Shown here in pieces: positions 34,768-47,900 of a stretch of DNA of 64,000 nt. The notes beneath the pieces were generated by a model that worked only from the letters and a program-made list of their open reading frames with translations, made no database searches and was not told the DNA's origin. The DNA comes from Cephalotus follicularis (lineage: Eukaryota; Streptophyta; Magnoliopsida; Oxalidales; Cephalotaceae). The stretch spans positions 360,663 through 424,662 of the forward strand of contig BDDD01000086.1 of NCBI GenBank assembly GCA_001972305.1. The letters are read 5' to 3'. Position numbers and translations under genes: made by a program. The stretch's first letter is position 1; every line of letters begins with the position of its first letter.

Positions 34768-35600
34768 TAAGAATGGATGTTAAAACTATTGTCAATTACT
34801 TTATTTTTTTAATGTTTTTGATAACATTATTCAATATATATGATGAATGTTTATAAAATAGTGTAATATTTGGATTGGATTGGTGCAATTCTATAGGTTA
34901 CTGATCGTGGTCCTCGCATCAACAGTAGAAATAAGGAATGACGATTACCAAAAAGAAAAAGTGTTCCCATTCATGCTTAAAGAAAGAAAATCAAAACTGC
35001 TCGTTAAATGTTTTTATTAGTCGTTAAACTGATATTGGCACCAGGTTGCTTTTACACTAATATGACACAGAACGTATAGAAAAATGTAACACAGAAAAGA
35101 ATATGTATATGACAGGTTACATTAATCCTTCTGTTTAGATTGGTTTTCATGGCCATCTTTTAAGAAAGACATAAAGAAAACCTCAAATGTGATCATAAAA
35201 GAGAACCTAAAATACATTAATCTTTGTTGCAATATAATCTAAATTTATCATTTCTCTTTGGTTCACTAAGTCTAAATTCATTGAAACTTTTTGGTTTACA
35301 CCAAAACAAAAAAAAAACTCTTGGATTTCCCATAAGATCATTAGAATTCCTAACTGATTATTTGTATTTTCAAGATATATTAATTCGTGATTGTTCACAT
35401 TCTTAAGATTGTGTTGCGACATGCAAATAGTGATGTAATTTGTTCATTTAAAATCATGTGAAATGAAGTACTTGATGTGTCTTGGTATGTCCAATGGTCC
35501 AAGTAGTTTCAACATCCAATGAACTGCTATAAGTACCTAGATGACACCAAAAGAAAACTAGCATAGTAGCATACTTGGAGAGAGCAAGTGATTGCTAATT
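34768..35600. other. AT-rich spacer upstream of the RBR gene
   Basis: No gene or repeat ends recognised. A/T runs near 34790-34860 and 35300. The part close to 35500-35600 may belong to the promoter of the following gene. Confidence 0.5.
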
Positions 35601-35625
35601 TTTTTTTTTAAAAAAAGCTAGTAAT

Positions 35626-35700
35626 ATGGCAGAAGAATAAGCCACTGATCTATTTGTGAATGATTTTCACTTCCTATTACCTTTTGAATTGGAAGTAAAA
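35626..35700 (+). other. Leader with short uORF and possible decayed N-terminal coding
   Basis: An upstream ATG at 35626 gives a four-codon frame (MAEE then stop at 35638-35640). If that stop is ignored the frame continues ATDLFVNDFHFLLPFELEVK to a second stop near 35700. That string resembles N-terminal segments I recall from larger plant RBR proteins. This frame is out of phase with the main gene (118 bases before its ATG). It may be a decayed N-terminus, or a leader whose uORF dampens translation. Confidence 0.35.
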
Positions 35701-35743
35701 TAAAGTTTCCTAGTTTCAGATTTTGCAGCCTCAAGAGACTATA

Positions 35744-36795
35744 ATGGCCTCTATAATTACTTCTCAAATGTCAGAGAAATTGGCGATATCTTCATCATCT
35801 GAGGCAACCCAAGAAATTCTTATTGAACCTCAAGACTCAATGCAGCTAACAGCAGAAGCCTGTGAATCACCCTGCTGCAAGATCTGTTTTGAAAAGAAAG
35901 AAGGTGGACAAATTCGAAGTATTGATGGTTGCATTCACTCATTTTGTATTGATTGCATAAGCAAACATGTAGCATCAAAGATTGATGTTGGCATATGCAA
36001 CGTTACCTGCCCGGGATTGAATTGCAAATCTGTCCTGCAACCTGAAACTTTTATGCCTATCCTTCCGAAGGAAGTGCTTGATCATTGGGGGGAGGCACTT
36101 TGCAAGAATCTGATTGATGGATTTTCTCGATTTTACTGTCCATTTGAGGACTGTTCAGCAATGTTAATGAATGACAACAAAAATGCCGTCCAGGAATCTG
36201 AGTGTCCCTTATGCCACAGGCTGTTCTGTGTGCAGTGTAAGGTTCCGTGGCATTCGGGTGTCAAGTGTGAGGAGTACCAGAGATTGGATGAGGATGAGAG
36301 AGCGAGGGAAGATCTTATGTTGAGGGAGCTTGTCAAGGAGAAAAAATGGAGCAGGTGCCCAAATTGCAAATTCTATGTGGAAAGAACTGAAGGTTGTCCA
36401 CACATCACTTGCAGGCAAGTATAATATAGAGCTAACTAGAGTTATTAGGGATTCGGCTCTTCTCCAGTTGAGAGGAGTTCGGTGCACATTTTGTACTAAT
36501 TTTAATTTCTCGGCATCAAAGAATTTTACTGTTCTGTTACTGAGATTTTGTTTTCCATTGCATTGAGTTTGCATATTTACTAGAGAGGATTCTAATTAAT
36601 AGGATATGGATTTATTCAACAAAACTTGTTAATCAATAGCTTCATCCTTATACCAAGTATTGGGGGATTTGGAATATATATCTTTCTAACACAATGGAAA
36701 TTTTCAATGATTGTGGTTGCAGGTGTGGGTTTGAATTTTGCTACGGATGTGAATCAGAGTGGACTCCAAGTCATGGTGGTTGCCAGAGAGATTAG
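35744..36795 (+). CDS. RBR-type (RING-IBR-RING2) E3 ubiquitin ligase, two exons
   Basis: Exons 35744-36414 and 36723-36795 give 247 residues. RING1 (about C45-C94: CKICFE, CIHSFCIDC, CNVTCPGLNC) would bind the E2. The IBR is at C132-C175 (YCPFEDC, ECPLCHRLFCVQCK, H170). RING2 (C205-C244) has CPNC, EGCPHITC, CGFEFCYGC and HGGC. By comparison with HHARI, C218 in EGCPH should be the catalytic cysteine that takes ubiquitin as a thioester. The protein is short, without Ariadne domain or membrane segment, closest in layout to plant RNF144/RSL1-like ligases; substrates are unknown. The first in-frame ATG is at 35744; TTTTGCAG at 35721-35728 could be a splice acceptor of a leader intron. The intron 36415-36722 has GC-AG ends and splits the RING2 codon for R224. 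Without splicing, RING2 would end at a stop three codons later. Confidence 0.87.
36415..36722 (+). other. GC-AG intron of the RBR gene
   Basis: The donor AG|GCAAGT matches the strict consensus of GC-AG introns; the acceptor is GGTTGCAG|GTGTGG. Using it restores the invariant RING2 spacing CRCGFEFCYGC. No nearby GT donor keeps the frame and those residues. Confidence 0.85.
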
Positions 36796-37029
36796 TAGAG
36801 TGCAGTAACAGTGATGAAATTTATGCATGCATACCGTTATCAAGGCGATTCTTCAAGTGAATGAACACATGGATCAAGAGTTTATTCTGGTTGATTGTTA
36901 TAGCTAACTGGTGATGGTCAACTAGTATGATTGGCTGTCCAATATCCATTTGTTTGTCGTGTGTTCTGTTTTTGGTTGTTACTCTATCTATGTTCTACAT
37001 AGATTGTTAATTAGAAAAAAATTCCAAAA
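36796..37029 (+). other. 3' untranslated region and flank of the RBR gene
   Basis: Non-coding, T-rich sequence after the stop at 36793-36795. No clear AATAAA; the end of the transcript cannot be fixed. Confidence 0.45.
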
Positions 37030-39235
37030 TCGGCAACCTTCAATTTGGCATTTAACTTGAAATTAAGTGTTCTATTTATAAAAAAATGTTCAATTTGATG
37101 TATAATGTCAACCTAAAATTTAACACAATATAATTCAAAATGACATTATTTTAACTATTTTATTCAAGAAATGTCACCAATGTCCCATGTTTTGTAGAAA
37201 AATTGCAATTTTGTATTCAAGATATACAAAAGTTTCAACTTAGCATCAAATATTATTTATTTATTTATTTTTACCGCAAACAACAATAATGATTAATTTA
37301 ATATCTTAAATTATAACAAATCTGATTTTTTAAATTAAGCTAATATTTTTTATTGTATAACAAAGATTATTTTTAATAATTTAAGATATTAAACTTAATT
37401 GAAAAGAAAAGATCTATTCTATATTTTTATATGCATAATCAAATCATAATTTATATAATCTTACATCTTTAATAACATTTTTAGAAAATTATGTGCTCCA
37501 ACAAAAATTGAATGACAGTTTAATATTTTCATTTAATTATAATTAAAAATTATGATTTATTAATTTTTTATTGTATGGAAAAAATTATTTCTTATAATTC
37601 AAAATATTAAATTAATCGTAATTATAGTTTAGGTTAAAAATAAATTATATTTAATAAACACATTATCAAAAAAATTAATATAAACTTATTTGACAAAATA
37701 TATATTTATTCAATAATTTTTATATGCGTAATTAAATCATAGTTTATAAAATGGAAAATCTCGAATCGACCTCCGAAATATAGATGTGTTTTCAATTGGA
37801 CGTCTAACTTGAAATTTTTCTTAATCAAGCACCAATTTATCAAAAGTGTTCAATTTGATGTTTCCGCCAACCTCCGTTAATAACTTAACGGAATATAACT
37901 CAAAACGACGTCATTTTAATTATTTTATTCAATAAATGCCACGTGTGTCACATGTTTTGTGAAAAAATCTCAATCAAGCGTCCAACATATACATCAAATA
38001 TAATTTATTTATTTATTTTAACGCAAACAACAATAATGATTAATTTAATAATTTGAATTAGAAGAAATCTTATTTTCTATACAATAAAAAAATAATAAAT
38101 GATAGTTTTAAATAGTAACTAAATGAAAATATTAAACAGTCACTCGATTTCCCCTTAAAGTACATGATTTTACTAAATACGTTCTTTAACACGTAAAATT
38201 TTATAAATTATAATTTAGTTACGCATATAAAAAAACATAGAATACATGCACAATCTGTCATAGAGCACATAATTTTATTAAAAACATTATTGAATATATA
38301 AAATTATATTAACTATGATTTGATTACGCATATAAAAATATAGAATACATGTTTTTTTTCAATTAAGTTTTATTAACTGATTATTTTTTTAACATAAACT
38401 ACAATTACAATTAATTTAATATTTTGAATTATAAAAAATATTCTTTGTTATATAATAAAAAATATTAGATTAATTCAAAAACTAAGATTTGTTATAACTC
38501 AAATTATTAAATTAATCATAATTGTTGTTTGCGTTAAAAATAGATAAATAAATTATATTTGACGTTAAATTGAAACTTTTATATATGTTAGACACAAAAT
38601 TAAAATTTTTGTATATGTTGAACATTTGATTAAGATTTTTACACAAAACATGTAATACTCGTGATATTTATTGTATAAAATAGTCAAAACGACGTCGTTT
38701 TGAATTACATTCCGGTTAAGGTATTAATAGAGGTTGACGTTAGAAACTAAATTGGACACTTTTGATAAGTTAGACACTTGATTGGGAAAATTTTCAAATT
38801 AGACGTCAAATTGAAATACACTTATATTTGAATAGGTCAATTTGAGATTTTCTTTTTATAAAATCTTACGTGTTCAAGAATGTATTTAGTAAAATCATGT
38901 GCTCTAAGGGAAAATCGAATTAATGTTTAATATTTTTATTTAATTAATATTTAAAACTATGATTTATTATTTTTTTATTGTATAGAAAATAATATTTTTC
39001 CAATTTAAAATATTAAATTAATCATAATTATTGTTTGCGTTAAAAATAAATATATAAATTATATTTGACACTGAAACTTTTGTATACATTAGACGCTAAA
39101 TTGAAATTTTTGTATATATTGGACGCTTGATTGAGATTTTTTCATAAAACATGTGATACACGTGATATTTATTGAATAAAATAGTCAAAACGATATCGTT
39201 TTGATTTATATTCCGTTAAGTTTGTTAATTTGGTT
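37030..39235. repeat. Cluster of long inverted repeats (foldback/MITE nest)
   Basis: Related units lie at about 37040-37300 and 37755-38095 in one direction and at about 38490-38862 and 38990-39235 in the other. Shared words include AACGACGTCATTTTAATTAT / AAAACGACGTCGTTTTGA, CAAACAACAATAATGATTAA and its complement, and CATGTTTTGTG / ACAAAACATGT. The inner pair, 37752-38862, has matching ends (GGAAAATCTCGAATCGACC against GGTCAATTTGAGATTTTC) and long arms, so it is probably one foldback element of about 1.1 kb. The outer pair is a further, degraded copy. No coding sequence. Mutator-type or other superfamily not decided. Confidence 0.75.
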
Positions 39236-41430
39236 CCCTATGCATGATCTTTAAAGGACCATTTTCAACTATTTAAAATTTGTCCTTTTTTTTATAGTTT
39301 ATTTAATTTATTCTCTTGCTAGTGGCAACTTTCGTATTTTTCTCGTAGAGTTATGAAAAATGTACCATAAGATTTCTTGTTGAATATATAGACAATAGAA
39401 ATTTTCTATTTTTAATAAAATGCTTCAAACTAATCATGAAGATTTTAAAAGGGTAAAGTTTAATTTAAAAAAAAAACTATGAACTTTGATGTAAAGAACA
39501 CTTATTACCTTTGCTTGAAAAAGACTATTGGTCTAAAAGACTAAAACCCATTAATAAATTTAAATATGAGAAAATCGGTAACTGTGCATAATGAAAATAT
39601 AAAAATTTTACGATCAAAAATAATTCTAGAACTTTAAACGGGTTCACAGCAACTCGCATAAATGTATGATCTCTAAGCGTATTCATACGGACACTCTAAA
39701 TTAGAGATCTTTATCAAAGAGGAAAAGTATGGAAACCCAAAGTAAAAGTTGCTAACATTTTTTCTGCCTTAGATCTCTTTATATAAACATTCTATTAATG
39801 AGGAGGTTGTGCAAAAAACAATTTTCTAGTTTTAATAGATTCTCATAATTACTAATTAACTCTTAATTTAATTATGAAATAATTACAAATTTTTCTCTAA
39901 TTCAAATATACCATTTTGTGTGTGACACATTATGTTCAATATTATATTGACAATAGATATGCAATTTTTGTTTTAATTAATTAGGCTATTCTATTCATAA
40001 TTAATCCTATTTATTATATCGGGATACTACAAGTCAAGATTATCGTCTAGTATTGTCTATAACCCAGACAATATGAATAAATATCGTGAACATTTTCAAT
40101 TACAGTTAACGTGCAATTCAGTTCATCCGTCATACAATGCTTTAATTAAATCTGGGGTATTTATCTATCTATCAAACAATAATAATTTAATTATATGTAC
40201 ATAAGCATTATTTTCATAATTCTTGACAAATTCAGAAAACGCCTTTCCTAATTTACATCTTGATTTGGCAAAAAAACTTTTCAAATTATGAATTAATCAG
40301 ACTATATAAAATATTCTCCATTTATCACAAGGGTGATTGATTCCTTATTCACTACTCACATGCTTTCACACATAATCCATCATATCCAATATTTCATATT
40401 ATAATAATTTGTAGAATTATTTAGAATCATATCAAAATATTATATTATATACACAAGACAACTATGATGTCTCAAATCTAAGAACCATATGCACAACTAT
40501 AACATAGAACTCATAATTGATAGACATTGATAACTTAATTTAAGTGTTCTTAGTCAGACCAATTCACTGAACTTATTCTCCAATAAACACTCACATATAT
40601 ATGTTCCAGTATCCATTACAGTAATGACGGTGAGATCGATCATACTCTCGTTTAAGTGAAACATCATAAGTGTTAATCTATTCAGATTCACTATTACACA
40701 TAATAGTGATCATATGATTAGGAATATATTTAAGAATAGAGCATATGTAAGAAGAATATATCTCACTATTATGATATTAGTATAATTATATTTTTTTTAT
40801 TTGGTGAGATAATTAGTAATTAAATTACTCAAAATATGATAAAAATAATACTATGTATTATTACTAAATAAATAAATAAAAATAATGTTTAAATCATATC
40901 GATTATGTGTTGGACATGTATTTCTAACATTTTCATTCTTCATCAATTAGGGACACACACACTCTTACCTTTGTTCACCTCTAACCTTCATCATCACTAC
41001 CAAAATTGTCTCACCACAACCAACCACCACGCAACATCACATAAAGATGGATTTATTTTTCAACTATATCTATTAGGAACACACTCTGATAAAAAAACCG
41101 CGGGGTTGAACAAACGCCCGGCTCCCTATTCTCTTCGTTGTTAAAAAAAACCAAAAACAGATTCTGATCCACGTCCCGAATCTGCAAACGATGGAGTAGT
41201 TTCTTAAGAGCTTATCTATTAACGTTGTTTCGTGTTAGTAGACTTCCTACAAGACAGAATGCCCCAGACGGATTGATCTTATTAACCATGCTATCAGCAA
41301 TGCAAGCCTCACATTCTTCCTCATCAGTCAAAGAAAGGCACTGTCATGTCGCTACCATCCCATTCTCCACATCTATTCATAGGTCTGAAAAAGTAAACCC
41401 AAGAAAAACAACACATATAACACCCTTATG
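39236..41430. other. AT-rich intergenic DNA, no gene recognised
   Basis: Strongly AT-rich with no credible protein frame. At 40905-41420 the base composition rises and open frames of 72-79 codons occur on the plus strand, but they match no family I know and lack a clear gene context. Confidence 0.5.
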
Positions 41431-41680
41431 CTATGTTTGGTAGAGTGGATTTTGGGATGATGTAAAGTGACGAGGATATATTGAAAATCTAGGAAGGATT
41501 TTAAGGGAGAAAGAATAGAAAGTAAAATCTACTAACCATTTGGGATAGCATCACAGACATTGATAAAATAATTATCAATCATATTTTAACAACTCTATCA
41601 ATTATGATTAATAACATTATTCTTTTTATTCTCCCTTTATTTCTATTCTCGTTACTTTTCATTTTTCCTCCTAAACATAG
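41431..41680. mobile_element. MITE-like unit, about 250 bp
   Basis: CTATGTTTGG at the left and CTAAACATAG at the right are inverted repeats. The CTATGTTTGG start is common in plant hAT and PIF MITEs. No convincing TSD was found, so the family is open. Confidence 0.45.
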
Positions 41681-41964
41681 GTCGAAGTTTTGATGTTGCC
41701 AAAAAATCTGTACTTTAAAAAAGAGGTGGCAGGACACGAACCAATCCTCTATTTTAGCAGCCACTAATTTCAATATTATTCATTCATTATAATAGTAACC
41801 GCTAATAAGTGGAACATATCTTCCACATTACTATTGTGTTAATGACACTTCATTAGCATATAATAAACCACAACTCCTTATTTCTTTGATTCATCACCAT
41901 TTGTGTTCATTCGTAGACAGACAAGAAAGAAAATATATGAAGTTGAAGAAATAAATAATGGTTT

Positions 41965-44900
41965 CTAGGCAGTGGCAGTACTCTTCTCACTGAGGTATTT
42001 GCCAATAACTTCTGCCATCATTTCAAATTGTTTTGTGGTGATAGAAGATGCAATTTCAGCAAGCTCGTCATTTACCTCATACTCAATTGATGATCGAATG
42101 ATAGATGATTTAGCATCTTTCTCAATTACCTCCAATCTAATTCGATGCAAATCAAAGCCAAGGGCTATGTATCCACCTTCAAAAACCTCAGTTTCCTTCA
42201 CACGGTTGTCATCATCAACCTTTGTAATTTTTTCTTTCATGTAACCAACACCAGGAGTTCCTAAAACGATCTTATGTCAATCTTCAATCTTACACATTGT
42301 ATAAAAAACGTTTGATACGTACTTTACATATATAACAAAATGCTATATTGCTATTCTAATTTAATGAAAATGAAAAACTATCGCAAATGTAAAATTTTAT
42401 ATATGGTATATCAATTAACCCATATCGGTTTTGAATCATAAAATCTTTTAGAGATATTCTTGGTAGACATATATAATCTAGACACAATCAATGATCAGAG
42501 TTCACTTCAAGCAAAAATTATTCAAAACAGTCATAAACTACTAACATACATTCTTACCGATTATATATACATGAGTGAGTTGTCTCTACTAAAAATATAA
42601 TTAAATAATTGACCAAACAATTAAAAATATAAATAAATAAATAATATCTGGAATGCACAATATGTCACCTTTCTTACAACAACTCTTCAACCCATAAACT
42701 AACCAACCTTCCACTAAGCTACCCTAAATTAATGCTGCCAGAAGACAGCAACAATCCTACCCATTTTCGTGAAATAGAGCTCAATGTTTCCTTTCCCTAT
42801 CTCTTTCTTTGAACTTTCAAGACTTGGGCAGTATTTTTTTGCTTGTTCCTTAATGTGATAAATCACTAATAATTTGGTTTTATATTTCAAGAGTTAATTA
42901 TCATTTTTATACTAGTATAAACTTTACTTCTTGGAAGTCGTGGATGTTAGAAATATTTATAAAATATTAGGTTTTTATTAATTGTTATTTTTATTTTATA
43001 AACCTGGTAGAATAATGATCCGTGAGATGGGCTTATAGCACAATAGCCCTTTAGTGATCTACTTTGTATGGGCTGGCGCACTTTCAGGTTGTATATGTGG
43101 GTTGTGGTTATTGTGGGCTTTAGTGACCTAATGAGCATGATGGAAATGCTCATTAGAATTTACTATATATATCGGGCTAGGTCATCTTTCCTGTCACCAT
43201 AAGTTGTTTTCGATTCTCATCTAAGAACCACATTTTGTCTGGTGAAAAGGAGGGGAAGACCTATCTGTTTGATCTAGGATCGCACTGATTTGATATTCCG
43301 CTGCATAGTTGAACATGGTTCAACCAGGTACGATTCTTACTCATTAATTATTGTGTTTTAATATCGCATATGATACTTTTAATTTTCAACAATTCGTATC
43401 AGAACGGTTGTATGCGAATTATGACCGATTTGTAGAATTATTATTGAAATTCACGTTTTCAATTTCTTTCAGTTTAGTCCCGAAACTTTGACATTAATAT
43501 TGAAGATTAAAACGTGAATAATTAGTTTCGATTTATTCAGGGTTTTTGTTCCTCTCTTTTCACTCTTCTATTTGATATATAGATCATAAGTTTTTATGAA
43601 CTATAACCCGAGATATCAGATTTTGAAATTTTCGGATCCAAACTTTACAAAATCGAATGAATCTTGATTTTCTGTTATTGTTACTCAGATTTGTTGCTTG
43701 ATATATGTTTATTTCATGATATGGAACAAAACCATGCCGTTTGATTACGATAACACTGTAATTTTGGCCACAAATTTGACAAGAACCAGGTTCGGCGTTT
43801 AGGTTTTAAAACCCGATATTCTCTCTTCGATTTCATGTTATTTTAGCTGATGTATTGAGAAATTGGATTAGGGGTTATCTTTAACTGACCGTGCGCATAA
43901 AAACCAGACAAACAGAGTTGGATTTTGTGGCCTGAATCGCCTGTTTGCGTCGGATCGCAAACTGGGTCGAAAAACGGGTCTGGCGGGTCGAAGTCGACCT
44001 GTCAGAGGAAGGGGATGAGTGCACAGTGCACATCATCCATGCCCACGCGCGCCTCTGGAGAGTGGTAGCGCGTGGACCTCGTTCCACGGGCCTTTTGGGC
44101 CCAAATTTTTGGGTTTCCCCATTTTTCTCCGAAATAAAATTTTTGGTACTTTTTAATTATTTTTTCGGATACCATAAACATTTATTTTGGAATTATTTTC
44201 ATAAAAATTAATTTAAAATAGTTAAATACTATTTTTTGTAAAATAATTTTTATGAAAATTATTATTATATATGAAGAATATTTTGACAGTAGTCACTCTC
44301 CCTATTTCTAGTATTAATATACTATACTCTCCAACTTTTGTGTATGCTTCAAACTTGTCCGAGTTTTGTACTATTACAATATGGATTGTTGGTGATCCAA
44401 CGAGGTACATTTTGTTACTGTATCTCATTTTGGGGATCACGTGCATACATTTTGACCCTAGTATGCACATTTACTTTGTGGGTAATGTTGTTTATACGTT
44501 CCAGTTTGAATTGATTTCATTTGTTCACGGTTACACCAAAGTGGACCATTCAGGAACTTTTGGGATTTTCTCATGCTTTCGTTACGGAACAAAATCTGAA
44601 TTATTACATTAAATTTCTTGCCCAAAGGTGGTTATTTGATGTTTTAATTCGGTGGTTTGCATGAAACATTTTGTTTAGAGTGTGCATCAGTTTAGAGAGT
44701 TTTTCTGCCCAAAGGTGATAAACTATTCGAATATCGATGTATACTCGGTTGTTGGTTTCATGTAGGAAATCTTATTTGCATGTTATATTTTCTGCCCAAA
44801 GGTGATTATATAATGATGCGCCTGGATTTTCGTGATGAATATTGCTTATTTTGTTTCCAAGCATATTCATATTTTTTAATTACCCACATTATTGATATGT

Positions 44901-47900
44901 TGTGATTTTTATTGTTATCTTGGACAGTTTATTTCTCTGTGAATAACATGCCTTGTTTTTTTTTTTTGCTTTGTTATTATGTTATTTTTGCATAGTTTTC
45001 TTGAATTTGTATGATAAGTATGATGTATACGATTTTTGACTTTGTTTGAGCCTATTATATTATGATATGAAGTAAATGAACATCATAATTAATTTTCTGG
45101 ATGAGAATATTAATAGGTTATTTATATGAATACATGACATATTGAAAATATTATTATTTAGTCATGCTCAATTTTTCTATTTTTTAACCTTATAGTATTA
45201 TACATCATTCGAGTTGACAATTATGCTTACGGTTATATTGTCTCGATATGTTCGTCACTCACACATGAAAGTGGGAGAATATATAATTATTCATGTGTGA
45301 GAGTGTGTTTGGCAATGGTTAAAATAGAAAATTGTTAAAAAATGAAACTTATTACATACATGCATATTTAATATACTAATATTTATGCATGACTATTACA
45401 ACATATTTGTTGTATATTAAATGAGAAATTTCATTTCAACTAAAATCCTGGGTATTCCGCCTATTGTTTTTTAGGCCATCTACTTAGTGATTGAAATAGT
45501 GATTTTAATCACTTAGTACAATCTTTTTGCTGAAACTTCCTTTTAGATTTTAGACTCATAATATGATGACTTAATTATGAGTATTTATTGAAAGTAATGA
45601 TTGTATTTCTGTTGGAAGTTTTTGGATGGTCATAAATATCTATATATGTTTCGATACATATATCATGAGTTATTATAAAATTCAATAACATGATAAATTT
45701 TACTTATCGTTAGTTGAAATTATGTTTAAAAACCACTAAATTTTTTAAAATATGAATGACCATATTTGTGTAATTTTTTCATTCATATGTGCTAATAGCT
45801 ATCATTCTGTTTGCACTTAACAACCTATATTATATTCTTTTGAATATGCTTTTGTATGATCATATTTTGTTACATTTAAGTGTATCGATACTATGTCATG
45901 ATTATAAATTGCAATAAATAGTTATCTTGGGTTCAGAGATTTGAGTATGATATAATTTTGTTGATATAACGTATGCGCTCAACTATGGGGTTTTTATTTT
46001 GAATAATGCTTCTTGATTTATTTGATTATGCTTGAGACTACTGTAAATATCATACTTATGGAGACACGTTAGTGTGTCGTGTCTTATTTGTGTTTATCAG
46101 CTAAAGCATGAGTTATTATGGATACATAATTTTTTGTTGTTTGATGTCCATGAGAATGTTTGAAGCATTATTATGAGTTTTTTTTTGGTTAACCTACTTT
46201 TCTGATATCCTGTTGTGTGTTATAATCTTGCCCGAATGTGAGATTTTAATCAAGGCATTGGATTTTAATGTTATCGATTTTATGATTGACCTATATTGGA
46301 GAATTATACTGCAAGCACCATTATCTGCCCAAAGGTGAGGTTGTAGTCAACGCATTAGGAGTCTTATTGAGTATCTTTCATTATTACGAAATCAATAGAT
46401 TATCATCACCAATTTTGTTTATATGAAAGTTTGGTCTGACATATGATGTACCTACAGTCTAATTTGTTCTTAGATAATAATTGCCTTTGTAATTTTGTGT
46501 GATTTGTCACATGAGTCTATTTTGGTTCGTAAGTCCATTTTGGACGTTATAAAAATATTGTGCCTTATTGTTGTTGTGTTAAATAAAATCGACTCCTCAT
46601 TTTTTAATACTTCCGCAGGTCTTATGTAATTTATTTTAAAGAAAGTTTGGATGCGTTGTATCAATCCTTTTGGAATTGATTACGCCAGTAATTATGTTTT
46701 TAAACATTTATTGTTATCCAAATTTCTAGCGGTACTAATCTAGAATTAGTTATTATCATTTATTTGATCAACCGTTTTTGTATATAAAGGCATTTGATTA
46801 TTGTCTCTTTTACAAGCCTTTGATAAAATTAGAGAGTTGAAATTCTTATTTTTTAAAAGAAAGAAGAGTTCTAAGAAATAATAAAATTTTATAATAACTA
46901 ATAAATAATTGAATTTATCAACTATGTTTTGAATTATTGTTTCTTAGTTCTTTTCGAGATCAATTATTTTTATCTATCTTATTTTGAAACTTTATAAATT
47001 TATCTTTTGTTATTTAGGTATGAAAAATTTATAAAGATGTATCTTCTTATACAAATTTATTTTAACTCGTATTTTGTAAAGGATTATCGAATAAAATGAT
47101 TTTGTATTGCATCAAGATTGTAGAATTTTAAAACAATTTAGAGGTAAAATGTTTTGTGAACAACTGTTTATACATTTTAAGATTTGTGCGTATAAACCGT
47201 TGATATATCAATTGAAACCTTTTGGAAAAATGTTTACATACTTTAAAAATTCACGTATATTTTGTGTTTATTGTTTATCATATGTGTGTAAATATCTCGA
47301 TGTTTTTAGTGATGCATAAAATTAGTGGAAGTGTAGAGTAATGTATCATCTCGTGATAGTCATTATTTTGACAATCATTATTTTGACAATTGAGTTAAAA
47401 TTAAAATATTTTTTAATTTTTAATGTTTGACAATTTTGTGATAATTTTTGAAAATATGTGAAGGCGCAAGTTATTATACATATACTAAGTTTAATCTAAC
47501 GCTTATTTGTTTGACAATGTTGTATAATAAACTCTAAAAGGAAAATATTCTTTATTTTTTACTGCGTTGTCAAATCAGACTTGTTATGGTGATTAATAGA
47601 TCAAGGAATTAAGCCAATTGTATTTTATTTTGAATATCACTTACGAGATATTTTAGGCTTTCATGATGCACTTGATCTGTGAGAGTTATTTCCTTTGTCA
47701 TAACTGTGTGATGACATATCCATTGATATTGTTGTTGGCAACCATAATGGTTGGTCGTCATGTACCTTTGTGGTATAAAAAAAATTTCGTGACTTTCGTA
47801 ATGATACCACATTTGTTAATAAAAGTCACTTTGTGGATAACCATCTTTTTTTTTTTATGTTATTGATGACTTAACTCTGTTATTTGTGCACGTAATGTTT

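Noticed and set aside
40905-41443. Two plus-strand frames of 79 and 72 codons
   Set aside because: No recognisable domain, no splice or promoter context; too short to call a gene.
44271-44612. 113-codon frame inside the LARD-like element
   Set aside because: Hydrophobic AT-rich frame with no match to gag, envelope or other known proteins; chance is likely in AT-rich DNA of this length.
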